DNA from: Amycolatopsis jiangsuensis
Lineage (GTDB): Bacteria > Actinomycetota > Actinomycetes > Mycobacteriales > Pseudonocardiaceae
Assembly (NCBI RefSeq): GCF_014204865.1
Contig: NZ_JACHMG010000001.1
Location: forward strand, 5,606,501 to 5,670,500
Direction: 5' to 3'
DNA: 64,000 nt
In this document: positions 16,592-25,711 of the stretch, one piece after another
How the letters are laid out: the number at the start of each line of letters is the position of its first letter
Numbering within the stretch: the stretch's first letter is position 1
Program-made: the position numbers and the translations under genes
Notes under the pieces: generated by a model
What the model saw: only the letters and a program-made list of their open reading frames with translations
The model's database searches: none
Told to the model about the DNA's origin: nothing

Positions 16592-17347
16592 GTGTTCGCC
16601 GTGTCCACCACCTCTGTGAGCACCCGGAAAGTCCTCATCGTGATGCCGGCGCTGAACGAACAGGCCAGCGTCGGATCCGTGCTCGCCGAGGTCCGGCGGT
16701 CCCTGCCGGACCTGGACATCCTCGTGGTGGACGACGGTTCGCAGGACCAGACCGCCCGGATCGCCCGGGAGGCAGGCGCCGAGGTCGCGCGGCTGGCGGT
16801 GAACCTCGGCGTGGGCGGCGCGATGCGCACCGGCTTCCGCTACGCCGCCGCCCGCGGCTATGACGTCGTCGTCCAGGTCGACGCGGACGGCCAGCACGAT
16901 CCGGAAGAGGTCGCCGCGCTGCTGAAGGTGCTCGAGGAGGGCGCCGACATCGCGATCGGCTCCCGGTTCGCGGGCAAGGGTTCCTACCGTGCGGTCGGCC
17001 CACGCAAGTACGCCATGGTCGTGCTGTCGTTCGTGTTCTCCCGGCTGGCCCGGAACAAGCTCACCGACGTCACCTCGGGGTTCAAGGCGATGGGCCCGCG
17101 GGCGATCAAGCTGTTCGCCTCCTACTACCCGGCCGAGTACCTCGGGGACACCGTCGAGGGCCTGGTGATGGCGATCCGGGCGAAGCTGACGATCGCCGAG
17201 GTTCCGGTGCTGATGCGCGAGCGGGCCGGGGGCACACCCAGCCACTCGCCGGTGAAATCGGCCGTGTACCTCGGCCGAGCGGGGCTCGCGCTCCTGCTGG
17301 CGCTGGTGCGCCGCCGTCCGTCCGTCGACTCGTCCGACGCAGCGTAA
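16592..17347 (+). CDS. GT2 polyprenyl-phosphate glycosyltransferase-like protein
   Basis: This protein of about 251 residues is of the dolichol-phosphate-mannose-synthase-like GT2 family: VLIVMPALNEQASVGSVL, VVDDGSQDQT, QVDADGQHDP (DxD site), GSRFAGKGSYRAVGPRKY and TDVTSGFKAMGPRA. It is followed 11 bases later by a DUF2304 membrane protein. In M. tuberculosis a comparable pair is the polyprenyl-phospho-galactosaminyl synthase PpgS (Rv3631) with its activator Rv3632, so a polyprenyl-phosphate sugar synthase is the best inference. Start is GTG 16592; GTG 16601 is equally possible. Confidence 0.85.
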   Translation: MFAVSTTSVSTRKVLIVMPALNEQASVGSVLAEVRRSLPDLDILVVDDGSQDQTARIAREAGAEVARLAVNLGVGGAMRTGFRYAAARGYDVVVQVDADGQHDPEEVAALLKVLEEGADIAIGSRFAGKGSYRAVGPRKYAMVVLSFVFSRLARNKLTDVTSGFKAMGPRAIKLFASYYPAEYLGDTVEGLVMAIRAKLTIAEVPVLMRERAGGTPSHSPVKSAVYLGRAGLALLLALVRRRPSVDSSDAA

Positions 17348-17358
17348 GGGGTCCGCAC

Positions 17359-17796
17359 ATGGCAGGCTGGCAGATTCTCAGCATCGTCGTCGCGGGCTTG
17401 GTGCTCTTCGTCGTCCTGGAGATGATGCGGCGCCGGAAGCTGCGGGAGAAGTACGCGGGCGTGTGGCTCCTGGTCGCGGTGGGCGTCGTGGTGCTCGCGG
17501 TGATTCCGCAGGCCGCGTCGTTCTTGGCGAAGATCACCGGCGTGCAGACCCCGTCGAACTTCGTCTTCCTGCTGGCCGGCGTGGTGCTGGCGCTGGTCGC
17601 CCTGCACCTGTCCACCGAGGTCGGTCACCTCGAGGAGGAGGTGCGCACGTCGGTGGAGGAGATCGCGCTGCTGCGCTGCGAGCTGGACGACAGCAAGCGC
17701 GCACTGGAAACCCGGATCGCCGAGCTCGAGGCCCGCACCTCCGCCCCGGACGACGTGAACGGGCTCCCCGAAGTGAGTCACGCACGCGTGCGCTGA
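17359..17796 (+). CDS. DUF2304 small membrane protein
   Basis: This 145-residue protein has three hydrophobic helices in the first 85 residues (ILSIVVAGLVLFVVLEMM, YAGVWLLVAVGVVVLAVI, NFVFLLAGVVLALVAL). A charged coiled-coil-like tail follows (EVGHLEEEVRTSVEEIALL, then ELDDSKRALETRIAELEAR). This is the DUF2304 layout. The gene follows the polyprenyl glycosyltransferase at 11 bases, so it is probably its membrane partner or activator. Confidence 0.85.
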   Translation: MAGWQILSIVVAGLVLFVVLEMMRRRKLREKYAGVWLLVAVGVVVLAVIPQAASFLAKITGVQTPSNFVFLLAGVVLALVALHLSTEVGHLEEEVRTSVEEIALLRCELDDSKRALETRIAELEARTSAPDDVNGLPEVSHARVR

Positions 17797-18320
17797 TCTC
17801 GGCCCTGTTCGCCGCCCCACCTCGCCTCGGTGACGTCCGGGTCCTCGCGATCGACGGCCCGTCCGGAGCCGGCAAATCGACTCTGGCGCGGTCCGTGCTC
17901 GCCGCCCTCGGTCCCACGGCTGCGCTGGTGAGCACGGACGCCTTCGCCACCTGGGACGAACCGGTGTCCTGGTGGCCCCGGCTGGAGGACGGTGTGCTGG
18001 AGCCCCTGTCCCGCGGCCGTCCCGGCTCTTACCGGCAGGTGGACTGGACCTCCGGCGCCCCGCGCGCGGGCGCTGTGGTGCGGCTGCCGGTACCGGAGGT
18101 GCTGATCCTGGAAGGCGTCTCGAGCGGCCGCCACGCGATGCGCGCGCGGTTGTCCCGCCTCTGCTGGCTGGAGGGCGGCGACGAGGCGACGAGACTCTCC
18201 CGCACCCTCATTCGCGATGGCCCCGCTTCTCGCGAGGAATTGCACCGGTGGCAGCTCTTCGAACGAGGCTGGTTCCCGGTGGACGGCACCCGAGCCGCCG
18301 CGGACATCCGGCTGCACTGA
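17793..18320 (+). CDS. Uridine-kinase-like P-loop protein (start uncertain)
   Basis: The protein contains Walker A DGPSGAGKST, then DAFATWDEPVSWWPRLEDGVLEPL, a typical uridine/pantothenate-kinase-family substrate loop, and VLILEGVSSG. The sequence ends about 175 residues after the overlap with DUF2304. No ATG, GTG or TTG occurs in frame between about 17700 and Walker A. The start is therefore placed tentatively at CTG 17793, which overlaps the upstream stop. Other members begin about 12-15 residues before the P-loop strand, in line with this position. The phosphate acceptor is not predictable. Confidence 0.7.
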   Translation: MISALFAAPPRLGDVRVLAIDGPSGAGKSTLARSVLAALGPTAALVSTDAFATWDEPVSWWPRLEDGVLEPLSRGRPGSYRQVDWTSGAPRAGAVVRLPVPEVLILEGVSSGRHAMRARLSRLCWLEGGDEATRLSRTLIRDGPASREELHRWQLFERGWFPVDGTRAAADIRLH

Positions 18321-18447
18321 GAAACGCGGCGGCGCGGGTTTGGCAGTGGTCTGGACGTCGGCACGCAGGTGACGACAGTCGGCAGCGGGGCGGAATCGGT
18401 GTTCGTGAGACTGGCTGCCAGTGGTCTGGACACCGGCGACCGCGTGC

Positions 18448-18495
18448 CCCGGCGATCGTGAGGCCCGGCGATCGTGAGGCCCGGCGACCGCGAGC
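18448..18495 (+). repeat. 16-bp tandem repeat
   Basis: CCCGGCGATCGTGAGG occurs twice in tandem (18448-18463, 18464-18479) and once diverged (18480-18495). It is noncoding. Confidence 0.85.
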
Positions 18496-18801
18496 CCCGG
18501 CCACCGAGCACGATCCTGCCCAGCATCCGGCCGCAGGTGGTCTGAACCTTCGGCACGCCCGTGCGTATCTGTGCGCTGCTGGTGCCGCCGGGATCGTCAC
18601 GGCGTGTCCGAAGTCGTCCGCAGGTGCTCGCGTCCGGGCTAATCCGACTAGTCCATTCGTGCGACCAAGCTGCCACTCTTCGTGCCAAAACCCACGATTC
18701 AACTACGTAACGTACAGATTTGCCGACACTTTGCGGTCATTTCGGTCCTTGCGTAGCGCGATCGTAACCTCACGTGCTTAAGCGTGGGCCCACTTGCCGC
18801 T

Positions 18802-18825
18802 AATGTCGGCGACCACACCGACATT
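18802..18825. promoter_or_regulatory. Putative operator upstream of the peptide ABC importer
   Basis: A perfect inverted repeat, AATGTCGG-N8-CCGACATT, lies 62 bases before the substrate-binding-protein start. It could be a regulator site or a 5' UTR hairpin. Confidence 0.5.
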
Positions 18826-18887
18826 TCCGGTCTGCCGACCGGCGTGGGCGGTGACTTCGAGACCGAACATCTCCCAAGGGGTGCCAG

Positions 18888-20564
18888 ATGCAGCAATTGC
18901 GGCTGACCCGAACACGTCGTGCGGCCCTGATCGGGCTCGCCGGGGTGCTCGCGGTCTCGCTGTCCGCGTGCGCGGAGTCCAAGCGCGACGAGGCCGGAGG
19001 TGGCGGCTCCGGCGGCACCATGGTCTTCGGCAACACCGGCAACCCGAAGATGTTCGACCCGACCTTCACCGACGAGGGCGAGACGTACCGCATCACCCGG
19101 CAGATGCTGGACACGCTCATCCAGAACAAGCCGGGCACCGCCGAGCTCCAGCCCTCGCTGGCCACCAAGTGGGAGCCCAGCAACGACGGCAAGACCTGGA
19201 CCTTCACCCTCAAGCAGGGCGTGAAGTTCAGCGACGGAACGCCCTTCAACGCCGACGCGGTCTGCTACAACTTCGACCGCTGGTTCAATATGAAGGGCGC
19301 GGCCGCGCAGAGCCAGATGATCTACTACGCCGACGTCTTCGGCGGCTTCGCGAAGAACGAGGGTTCCGCGACCGGCGACCCGCTGTACAAGAACTGCGAG
19401 GCCAAGGACCCGAACACCGCGGTGCTCAACCTGAACAAGGCCAAGGGTGCGTTCCCGGCCGCGTTCACGCTGCCCGCGTTGTCCATCCAGAGCCCGTCCG
19501 CCATGAAGCAGTACCAGGCGGACAAGGTCTCCCAGTCCGGCGACTCGTTCACCTACAGCGACTACGCCTACAAGCACGTGACCGGCACCGGCCCGTTCAA
19601 GTTCGAGAGCTGGGATCAGGGCAAGGGCGAGATCACGCTGGTGCGCAACGACAGCAGCACGATGCCCTCGCCGGCGAAGCTGGACAAGCTGATCTTCAAG
19701 GTGATCCCGGACGAGAACGCCCGCAAGCAGGCGCTCAAGGCCGGCGACATCGACGGCTACGACTTCCCCGCGCCCGCCGACTACGGGCTGCTGCGCAAGG
19801 ACGGTGACCAGGTGCTGGTCCGCCCGTCGTTCAACGTGCTGTACCTGGGCATCAACCAGTCCGGCAACCCGAAGCTGAAGGACCCCAGGGTCCGCCAGGC
19901 GCTGGCCTACGGCATCAACCGCGAGCAGTTCGTGAAGTCGAAGCTGGCCGAGGGTTCCGAGGTCGCCACCGAGTTCGTGCCGAAGGCCATCTCCGGTTAC
20001 ACCGACGACGTGAAGAAGTACCCGTACGACCCGGAGAAGGCCAAGCAGCTGCTGCAGCAGGCAGGCGCGAGCAACCTGTCGTTGAAGTTCTACTACCCGA
20101 CCGAGGTCACCCGGCCCTACATGCCGAACCCGGCCGACACCTTCACCGCGATCTCGCAGGACCTGAAGAACATCGGCATCACCATCCAGCCGGTGGCCGA
20201 GCCATGGAACGGCGGCTACAAGGACGACGTGCAGCAGTTCGGCAAGCACGACATCCACCTGCTCGGCTGGACCGGTGACTACAACGACGCCGGCAACTTC
20301 ATCGGGACCTTCTTCGGCCGCCCGAAGAAGGAGTTCGGCTTCGACAACGCGGAGCTGTTCGACACGCTGGCGCAGGCCGACGCCTCGCCCGCGGGTGACG
20401 AGCACGCGAAGGCCTACCAGGAAGCCAACAAGCAGATCATGGACTACCTGCCCGCCATCCCGATCGCCTATCCCTCGCCCGCCATCGTGGTCAACGAGAA
20501 GGTCAAGGGCATCGTGGCGAGCCCGCTGACCGACGAGCGCTTCAACAACGTCACGACCAGCTGA
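18888..20564 (+). CDS. ABC transporter substrate-binding lipoprotein (SBP_bac_5, peptide type)
   Basis: This 558-residue periplasmic-type binding protein has an N-terminal signal with lipobox LSAC (Cys27). It then shows the family-5 features: FDPTFTDEGETYRITRQMLDTL near the start, LATKWEPSNDGKTWTFTLKQ, VKFSDGTPFNADAV, and RVRQALAYGINRE in the second half. It captures oligopeptides or dipeptides (possibly other solutes such as nickel chelates) for the permeases and ATPases encoded downstream. A strong hairpin separates it from the permease genes, so it is probably expressed in excess of them. Confidence 0.93.
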   Translation: MQQLRLTRTRRAALIGLAGVLAVSLSACAESKRDEAGGGGSGGTMVFGNTGNPKMFDPTFTDEGETYRITRQMLDTLIQNKPGTAELQPSLATKWEPSNDGKTWTFTLKQGVKFSDGTPFNADAVCYNFDRWFNMKGAAAQSQMIYYADVFGGFAKNEGSATGDPLYKNCEAKDPNTAVLNLNKAKGAFPAAFTLPALSIQSPSAMKQYQADKVSQSGDSFTYSDYAYKHVTGTGPFKFESWDQGKGEITLVRNDSSTMPSPAKLDKLIFKVIPDENARKQALKAGDIDGYDFPAPADYGLLRKDGDQVLVRPSFNVLYLGINQSGNPKLKDPRVRQALAYGINREQFVKSKLAEGSEVATEFVPKAISGYTDDVKKYPYDPEKAKQLLQQAGASNLSLKFYYPTEVTRPYMPNPADTFTAISQDLKNIGITIQPVAEPWNGGYKDDVQQFGKHDIHLLGWTGDYNDAGNFIGTFFGRPKKEFGFDNAELFDTLAQADASPAGDEHAKAYQEANKQIMDYLPAIPIAYPSPAIVVNEKVKGIVASPLTDERFNNVTTS

Positions 20565-20589
20565 CGTGCACCACCACTAACAGCTCAGG

Positions 20590-20623
20590 CCAAGGGGCAG
20601 GTGCTACCGCGCCTGCCCCTTGG
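20590..20623 (+). terminator. Intra-operon hairpin (partial terminator) after the binding-protein gene
   Basis: A perfect 12-bp stem CCAAGGGGCAGG / CCTGCCCCTTGG has a 10-base loop, between the binding protein and permease genes. It has no T-run. Such hairpins typically stabilise the upstream mRNA and lower read-through. Confidence 0.8.
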
Positions 20624-20657
20624 TCCACGTTCCCGGGCTGTACACAAAGGACTACTC

Positions 20658-21659
20658 GTGCTCCGTTTCATCGTGCGCCGGGTGCTGCAAGCCATCCCGA
20701 CGCTGCTGATTCTGTCCATCCTGGTCTTCGCGTGGTTGCGCTCCCTGCCCGGCGGTCCGGCCGCCGCGCTGCTCGGGGACAAGGCGACCCCGGAGAAAAT
20801 CGCCGACCTGAACCACGTGCTCGGCCTCGACCAGTCGATTTTCCTGCAGTACTTCAGATTCCTCGGCCGGGCGGTCACCGGTGACTTCGGCAACTCGCTG
20901 GTCTCCGCGCAGCCGGTGATGTCGGAGATCGGCACTTTCCTGCCGGCCACCATCGAACTCGGCCTGTCCGCGATCATCATCGCGGTGGTGGTGGGCATCC
21001 CGTTCGGCTACCTCGCCGCCCGGTTCCGCGGCGGCGTCGCGGACAACGTGATCATCGTGCTGACCCTGGTCGGCGTCGCGGTGCCGATCTTCTTCCTCGG
21101 CTACACCATGCAGGACCTGCTGTCCGCCCCGCTCGGGCTGCCGTCGCAGGGCAGGCAGGCGCCGGGTATCGACGCCACCGCGGTCACCAACTTCGCCATC
21201 CTCGACGGCATCATGACCAGCGAGTGGGATGCGGTCTGGGACGCCATCCAGCACCTGATCCTGCCGGCGTTCGCGCTGGCCACCATCCCGCTCGCGGTGA
21301 TCACCCGGATCACCCGCGCGTCGGTGCTGGACGTGTTCAACGAGGACTTCATCCGCACCGCCAACTCCAAGGGCCTGACCGATTCGGTGGTGCGGCAGCG
21401 GCACGTGCTGCGCAACGCCCTGCTGCCGGTGGTCACCACGATCGGCCTGCAGACCGGTGCCCTGCTCGGCGGCGCGGTGCTGACCGAGCGGGTGTTCAAC
21501 TTCCGCGGCCTCGGATTCCTGCTGGCCGAGGGCATCGAACGGCGGGACTATCCGCGGCTGCAGGCGTTGCTGCTGTTCGGCGCGCTGGTCTACGTGGTGG
21601 TGAACATGCTCGTCGACATCTCGTACGGGCTGATCGACCCGAGGGTGCGTGTGCGGTGA
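20658..21659 (+). CDS. ABC transporter permease, DppB type
   Basis: This 333-residue permease has six hydrophobic helices, the N-terminal signature RFIVRRVLQAIPTLLILSI and the cytoplasmic coupling motif FIRTANSKGLTDSVVRQRHVL (EAA loop). GTG at 20658 has a ribosome site (aaagga) 5 bases upstream. It pairs with the next permease to form the channel and overlaps it by 4 bases (GTGA). Confidence 0.92.
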   Translation: MLRFIVRRVLQAIPTLLILSILVFAWLRSLPGGPAAALLGDKATPEKIADLNHVLGLDQSIFLQYFRFLGRAVTGDFGNSLVSAQPVMSEIGTFLPATIELGLSAIIIAVVVGIPFGYLAARFRGGVADNVIIVLTLVGVAVPIFFLGYTMQDLLSAPLGLPSQGRQAPGIDATAVTNFAILDGIMTSEWDAVWDAIQHLILPAFALATIPLAVITRITRASVLDVFNEDFIRTANSKGLTDSVVRQRHVLRNALLPVVTTIGLQTGALLGGAVLTERVFNFRGLGFLLAEGIERRDYPRLQALLLFGALVYVVVNMLVDISYGLIDPRVRVR

Positions 21660-22591
21660 ACACTCTGCTGAACAAGAAGAAGGAACCGATCGACAAGCTC
21701 GCCGCGTCGTCGGTGAGCGGGCGGAGCCTCGGCGGCGAGGCGTTCCGGCGGATGCTGCGCAGCCCGGTGGCCATCACCGGCGGCGTGATCACCCTGCTGT
21801 TCCTGCTGCTGGCGATTTTCGCGCCGCTGCTCACCCCGAAGGACCCGCAGACCCGCTATCTGCAGGACAAGGTGGAGCTCGGCCGCGGCATCATCCCTGG
21901 CGCGCAGCCCGGTTTCCCGCTGGGCGTGGACGACTTCGGTCGCGACTTCCTGTCCCGGCTGCTCGTCGGCGCACAGCAGACGCTGCTGGTCGGCGTGCTG
22001 GCCACGGTGATCGGCGTGCTGCTCGGGGTCATCATCGGCGGGATCGCGGGCGCGTTCGGCGGCTGGGTCGACACCGTCCTCATGCGACTGGTCGACGTGC
22101 TGCTGGCGTTTCCCTCGCTGCTGCTGGCGATCTCGATCGCCGCGCTGTTCGCGAAGCCGAGCCAGTGGACGGTGATCCTGGCCGTGTCGATCATCGGCGT
22201 GCCGATCTTCGCCCGGCTGCTGCGTGGCTCGATGCTGGCGCAACGGGAAGCGGACCACGTGCTGGCCGCGACGTCACTGGGCGTCAAACGCGGCACGATC
22301 GTGTTCCGGCACATGCTGCCCAACTCGCTCGGCCCGGTGATCGTGCAGGCCACGCTGACCCTGGCCACCGCGATCCTGGAAGCGGCCGCGCTGTCGTTCC
22401 TCGGTCTCGGCGATCCGGACCCGACCCGTGCGGAATGGGGACTGATGCTGGGCAACGCCTCGCGCCAGTTCCTCGACATCCGCCCGGAGCTGGCGTACTA
22501 CCCGGCCGTCGCGATCGTCGTGGTGGCACTCGGGTTCACGCTGCTCGGCGAGTCCCTGCGCGAAGCCCTCGACCCGAAGAACCGGCGGTGA
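21656..22591 (+). CDS. ABC transporter permease, DppC type
   Basis: This 311-residue permease has an N-terminal cytoplasmic extension rich in Lys, then helix VAITGGVITLLFLLLAIFAPL, the DppC motif LGVDDFGRDFLSRLLVGAQ and the EAA-type loop DHVLAATSLGVKRGTIVFRH. The GTG start overlaps the preceding stop. It is the partner of the DppB-type permease. Confidence 0.92.
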   Translation: MNTLLNKKKEPIDKLAASSVSGRSLGGEAFRRMLRSPVAITGGVITLLFLLLAIFAPLLTPKDPQTRYLQDKVELGRGIIPGAQPGFPLGVDDFGRDFLSRLLVGAQQTLLVGVLATVIGVLLGVIIGGIAGAFGGWVDTVLMRLVDVLLAFPSLLLAISIAALFAKPSQWTVILAVSIIGVPIFARLLRGSMLAQREADHVLAATSLGVKRGTIVFRHMLPNSLGPVIVQATLTLATAILEAAALSFLGLGDPDPTRAEWGLMLGNASRQFLDIRPELAYYPAVAIVVVALGFTLLGESLREALDPKNRR

Positions 22592-22597
22592 CTCCCG

Positions 22598-23593
22598 ATG
22601 GCACTCCTTGAAGTCCGCGACCTGAAGGTCGTGTTCCAGCGCAAGGGCGAGCAGCCGTTCACCGCGGTGGACGGCGTGAGCTTCGACGTCGAGCCGGGCC
22701 AGACCGTCGGCCTCGTCGGCGAGTCCGGCTGCGGCAAGTCGGTCACGTCGCTGGCGATCATGCGGTTGCTGGCCAAGCGCGGCAACCGGGTCAGCGGCTC
22801 GGTCCGGTTCGAGGGCACCGACCTGCTGAAGCTGTCCGGCCGGGAGATGCGTGACCGCCGCGGTCGCGACCTCGGCATGGTCTTCCAGGACCCGTTGTCC
22901 TCGCTGAACCCGGTGATCCCGATCGGGCTGCAGATCACCGAGGTGCTGGAACGCCACCGGGGCATGCCCCGCAAGAAGGCCCGCGTGGAGGCGGCCGAAC
23001 TGCTGGACAAGGTCGGCATCCCGGATCCGTCGCGGCGGCTTTCCGAGTACCCGCACCAGCTTTCCGGCGGGATGCGGCAGCGTGCGCTGATCGCGATCGC
23101 GCTGGCCTGCCAGCCGCGGCTGCTCATCGCCGACGAGCCGACCACCGCGCTGGACGTGACCATCCAGGCGCAGATCCTCGCGCTGCTGCGGGACCTGGTG
23201 CGCGACACCGGAACCGCGCTGATCATGATCACGCACGACCTCGGCGTGGTGGCCGGGCTGTGCGACGAGGTGAACGTGCTCTACGGCGGCCGGATCGTGG
23301 AACGCGCGCAACGGCACGCGTTGTTCGCCGAGCCGCGGCATCCTTACACGAACGGTCTGCTGGCCTCGATTCCGCGGCTGGACGAGGGCCGGGGCGAGAA
23401 GCTGGTGCCGATCCGCGGTTCGGTGGCCGACAACATCCCGTGGGACAACGGGTGCGCCTTCGCGCCCCGGTGCCCCAACGCGCTGCCGGTGTGCCGGGAA
23501 CGGACGCCGGAACTCGCGGCGGACCGCGGCGGACTGCTGCGCTGCCACAACCCGGTGCAGCCCACGGTGGCCGCCGGAGGAGGGACCCGATGA
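22598..23593 (+). CDS. ABC transporter ATP-binding protein, DppD type
   Basis: This 331-residue ATPase has Walker [10 protein letters not shown]-loop [10 protein letters not shown], signature [12 protein letters not shown], Walker [13 protein letters not shown] and H-loop ITHDLG. The C-terminal oligopeptide-type extension carries four cysteines ([14 protein letters not shown] and a later RCHNP), which suit an iron-sulfur or metal site seen in this subfamily. It overlaps the next ATPase by 4 bases. Confidence 0.93.
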   Translation: MALLEVRDLKVVFQRKGEQPFTAVDGVSFDVEPGQTVGLVGESGCGKSVTSLAIMRLLAKRGNRVSGSVRFEGTDLLKLSGREMRDRRGRDLGMVFQDPLSSLNPVIPIGLQITEVLERHRGMPRKKARVEAAELLDKVGIPDPSRRLSEYPHQLSGGMRQRALIAIALACQPRLLIADEPTTALDVTIQAQILALLRDLVRDTGTALIMITHDLGVVAGLCDEVNVLYGGRIVERAQRHALFAEPRHPYTNGLLASIPRLDEGRGEKLVPIRGSVADNIPWDNGCAFAPRCPNALPVCRERTPELAADRGGLLRCHNPVQPTVAAGGGTR

Positions 23594-24804
23594 CGGTGCC
23601 GAACCCCCAGCCGCCGAACCCCCAGCCGCCGAACCCCCAGCCGTCTGACTCCCGGCCGCCGGACTTCGAACCGCCGAACTCCGAACTGCCGGACTCCGAG
23701 GTGCCGTCCGGGGAAGTGCTGCTGGAGGTCACCGACCTCAAGGTGCACTTCCCGATCAAGCGTGGCGTCATCGTCGACCGGACGGTGGGGTACGTGTACG
23801 CGGTGGACGGCGTCGACCTGTCCATCCGCCGCGGCGAGACCTACGGGCTGGTCGGCGAATCCGGCTGCGGAAAGTCCACGCTGGGCCGTGCGATCCTGCG
23901 GTTGAACGAGCCCACCGCGGGCAGTGTCGTGTTCGACGGCACGGATGTCGCCCGGCTCAAGGGCGAGCAGCTGCGCAGGGCCCGGCGGCGGATGCAGATG
24001 ATCTTCCAGGATCCGATGTCCAGCCTGGATCCGCGCCAGTCGGTGGAGTCGATCCTGGTCGAGGGCATGCACGCGCACGGCCTCGACCGCGATCCCGAGG
24101 CCACCGCGCGCAGGCTGCGGGAGCTGCTGTCGGCGGTCGGCCTGCCGGAGTCGTCGCTGCGGAAGTACCCGCACGAGTTCTCCGGTGGCCAGCGCCAGCG
24201 CATCGGCATCGCACGGGCGCTGGCGGTGGAACCGGACCTGATCGTGGCCGACGAACCGGTGTCCGCGCTCGACGTGTCGGTGCAGGCGCAGGTGGTGAAC
24301 CTGCTGGAGGAACTGCAGGACGAGCTGGGTCTGACCTACGTGGTGATCGCGCACGACCTGGCCGTGGTGCAGCACATCTCCGACCGGATCGGCGTGATGT
24401 ACCTGGGCGCGCTCGTCGAGGAGACGAGCTCGGCGGAGCTGTACGAGAATCCGCTGCACCCCTACACCCGGGCGCTGCTGTCGGCGATCCCGGTGCCGGA
24501 TCCGGTGGTGGAGGACAGCCGTGAGCAGATCCTGTTGGCCGGCGACCTGCCGTCCCCGGCCAACCCGCCGACCGGCTGCCGTTTCCACACCCGCTGCCCG
24601 TGGCGGCAGGCGACCCTGTGCGACACCGACCGTCCGCAGCTGCGGGAGATCGGCGCCGGACACCGGGTGGCCTGCCACTACGCCGAGGACATCCGCGACG
24701 GCCGGATCCAGCCGCACAAGGTCGAACCGGAGCTGGTCGAAGCCGGCGCGGTGAACCCCGATTCCGGCCCACCGGACGTCGGCTCGGTCACCGAGATCCT
24801 CTGA
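23590..24804 (+). CDS. ABC transporter ATP-binding protein, DppF type, with Pro-rich N-terminus
   Basis: This 404-residue ATPase has Walker [19 protein letters not shown], signature [12 protein letters not shown], Walker [13 protein letters not shown] and IAHDLA, plus the C-terminal Cys-containing extension ([17 protein letters not shown]). It differs from typical DppF in an N-terminal tail of about 45 residues made of PNPQP and related Pro-rich units. Three exact 15-bp repeats (23599-23643) encode the first copies. This is the last gene of the five-gene importer operon and is followed by a terminator hairpin. Confidence 0.92.
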   Translation: MTVPNPQPPNPQPPNPQPSDSRPPDFEPPNSELPDSEVPSGEVLLEVTDLKVHFPIKRGVIVDRTVGYVYAVDGVDLSIRRGETYGLVGESGCGKSTLGRAILRLNEPTAGSVVFDGTDVARLKGEQLRRARRRMQMIFQDPMSSLDPRQSVESILVEGMHAHGLDRDPEATARRLRELLSAVGLPESSLRKYPHEFSGGQRQRIGIARALAVEPDLIVADEPVSALDVSVQAQVVNLLEELQDELGLTYVVIAHDLAVVQHISDRIGVMYLGALVEETSSAELYENPLHPYTRALLSAIPVPDPVVEDSREQILLAGDLPSPANPPTGCRFHTRCPWRQATLCDTDRPQLREIGAGHRVACHYAEDIRDGRIQPHKVEPELVEAGAVNPDSGPPDVGSVTEIL

Positions 24805-24807
24805 CGG

Positions 24808-24855
24808 CCGTGACGGCCTCCTTCGGGGAACATTCCTGAGGGGAGGCCGTCACGG
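24808..24855 (+). terminator. Terminator after the ABC importer operon
   Basis: A perfect 14-bp stem CCGTGACGGCCTCC / GGAGGCCGTCACGG has a 20-base loop. It resembles the hairpin after recR. Confidence 0.82.
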
Positions 24856-25011
24856 ACCGGCGACACCCGACGCAGGTGTGCGGTTCGGGTGATATGTCCG
24901 GTTACCCCGGTCTCAAGGCGGATCCCACCCCCGACTGAAGGGTGACGCCGGGGGAAAGCGGCGCCGGTACGCTGCGGGGAGCAGGCACGGAACCGGCGAT
25001 CAGCAGGGGGT

Positions 25012-25707
25012 TTGGCGTACGTGAGTATCGAGCACTGGCTGGAGGCGATTCCGCCGATCTCGGTCTACCTCCTGGTCGGGCTGGTGGTGATGATCGAGAG
25101 CCTCGGCATCCCGCTGCCCGGTGAGATCGTGCTGGTGAGCGCGGCGCTGCTGGCCTCGTCGCACAGTGGGCTGAACCCGTTGTGGATCGGCGGCCTGGCC
25201 AGTGCGGGCGCGATCATCGGGGACAGCATCGGCTACCTGATCGGCCGCAAGGGTGGTAAACGGCTCTTCGACTGGGCAGGCCGGAAGTTCCCCAAGCACT
25301 TCGGCCCGGAACACGTGGCCAATGCCGAGCGGATGTTCCACAAACGCGGGATGTGGGCGGTGTTCTTCGGCCGCTTCGTCGCGGTGCTGCGGATCCTGGC
25401 CGGCCCGCTCGCCGGCTCGCTCAACATGCACTATCCGCGCTTCCTCATCGCGAACGCACTGGGCGGCATCGTCTGGGCCGGCGGCACCACCGCGCTCATC
25501 TACTACCTGGGCGTGGTCGCCGACAAGTGGCTGAAGGGTTTCCAGTGGGCGGCCCTCGCCGTGGCGCTGGTGCTGGGTGTGGTCATCGCGTTCGTGCTGA
25601 AGAAGCGGATGGGCCGCGCTCACCCCGACAACTCAGGCAGCTCAGGCACCTCTGGCAGCTCGGACGCCGAGACCGACCCGGCGACGAAGGACGACGCGGT
25701 CGCCTGA
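25012..25707 (+). CDS. DedA family membrane protein
   Basis: This 231-residue protein has the DedA/VTT layout: VVMIESLGIPLPGEIVLVSAALLA near the start, GAIIGDSIGYLIGRKGG, FHKRGMWAVFFGRFVAVLR and RFLIANALGGIVWAGG, with about five helices. A hydrophilic Ser/Asp-rich tail closes the protein. DedA proteins work in membrane lipid recycling and membrane homeostasis, and some recycle undecaprenyl phosphate. The start is TTG at 25012; GTG at 25021 is possible. A TACGCT -10-like site lies near 24968. Confidence 0.88.
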   Translation: MAYVSIEHWLEAIPPISVYLLVGLVVMIESLGIPLPGEIVLVSAALLASSHSGLNPLWIGGLASAGAIIGDSIGYLIGRKGGKRLFDWAGRKFPKHFGPEHVANAERMFHKRGMWAVFFGRFVAVLRILAGPLAGSLNMHYPRFLIANALGGIVWAGGTTALIYYLGVVADKWLKGFQWAALAVALVLGVVIAFVLKKRMGRAHPDNSGSSGTSGSSDAETDPATKDDAVA

Positions 25708-25711
25708 ACGC

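Larger units (their letters stand above)
18321..18887. other. Intergenic region upstream of the ABC importer
   Basis: This 567-base gap holds a short tandem repeat (18448-18495), a relatively AT-rich stretch at about 18640-18790 that likely contains the promoter, and an 8-bp inverted repeat at 18802-18825. A 14-base motif ending CAGTGGTCTGGAC appears twice (near 18344 and 18420). I see no convincing gene. Confidence 0.6.
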
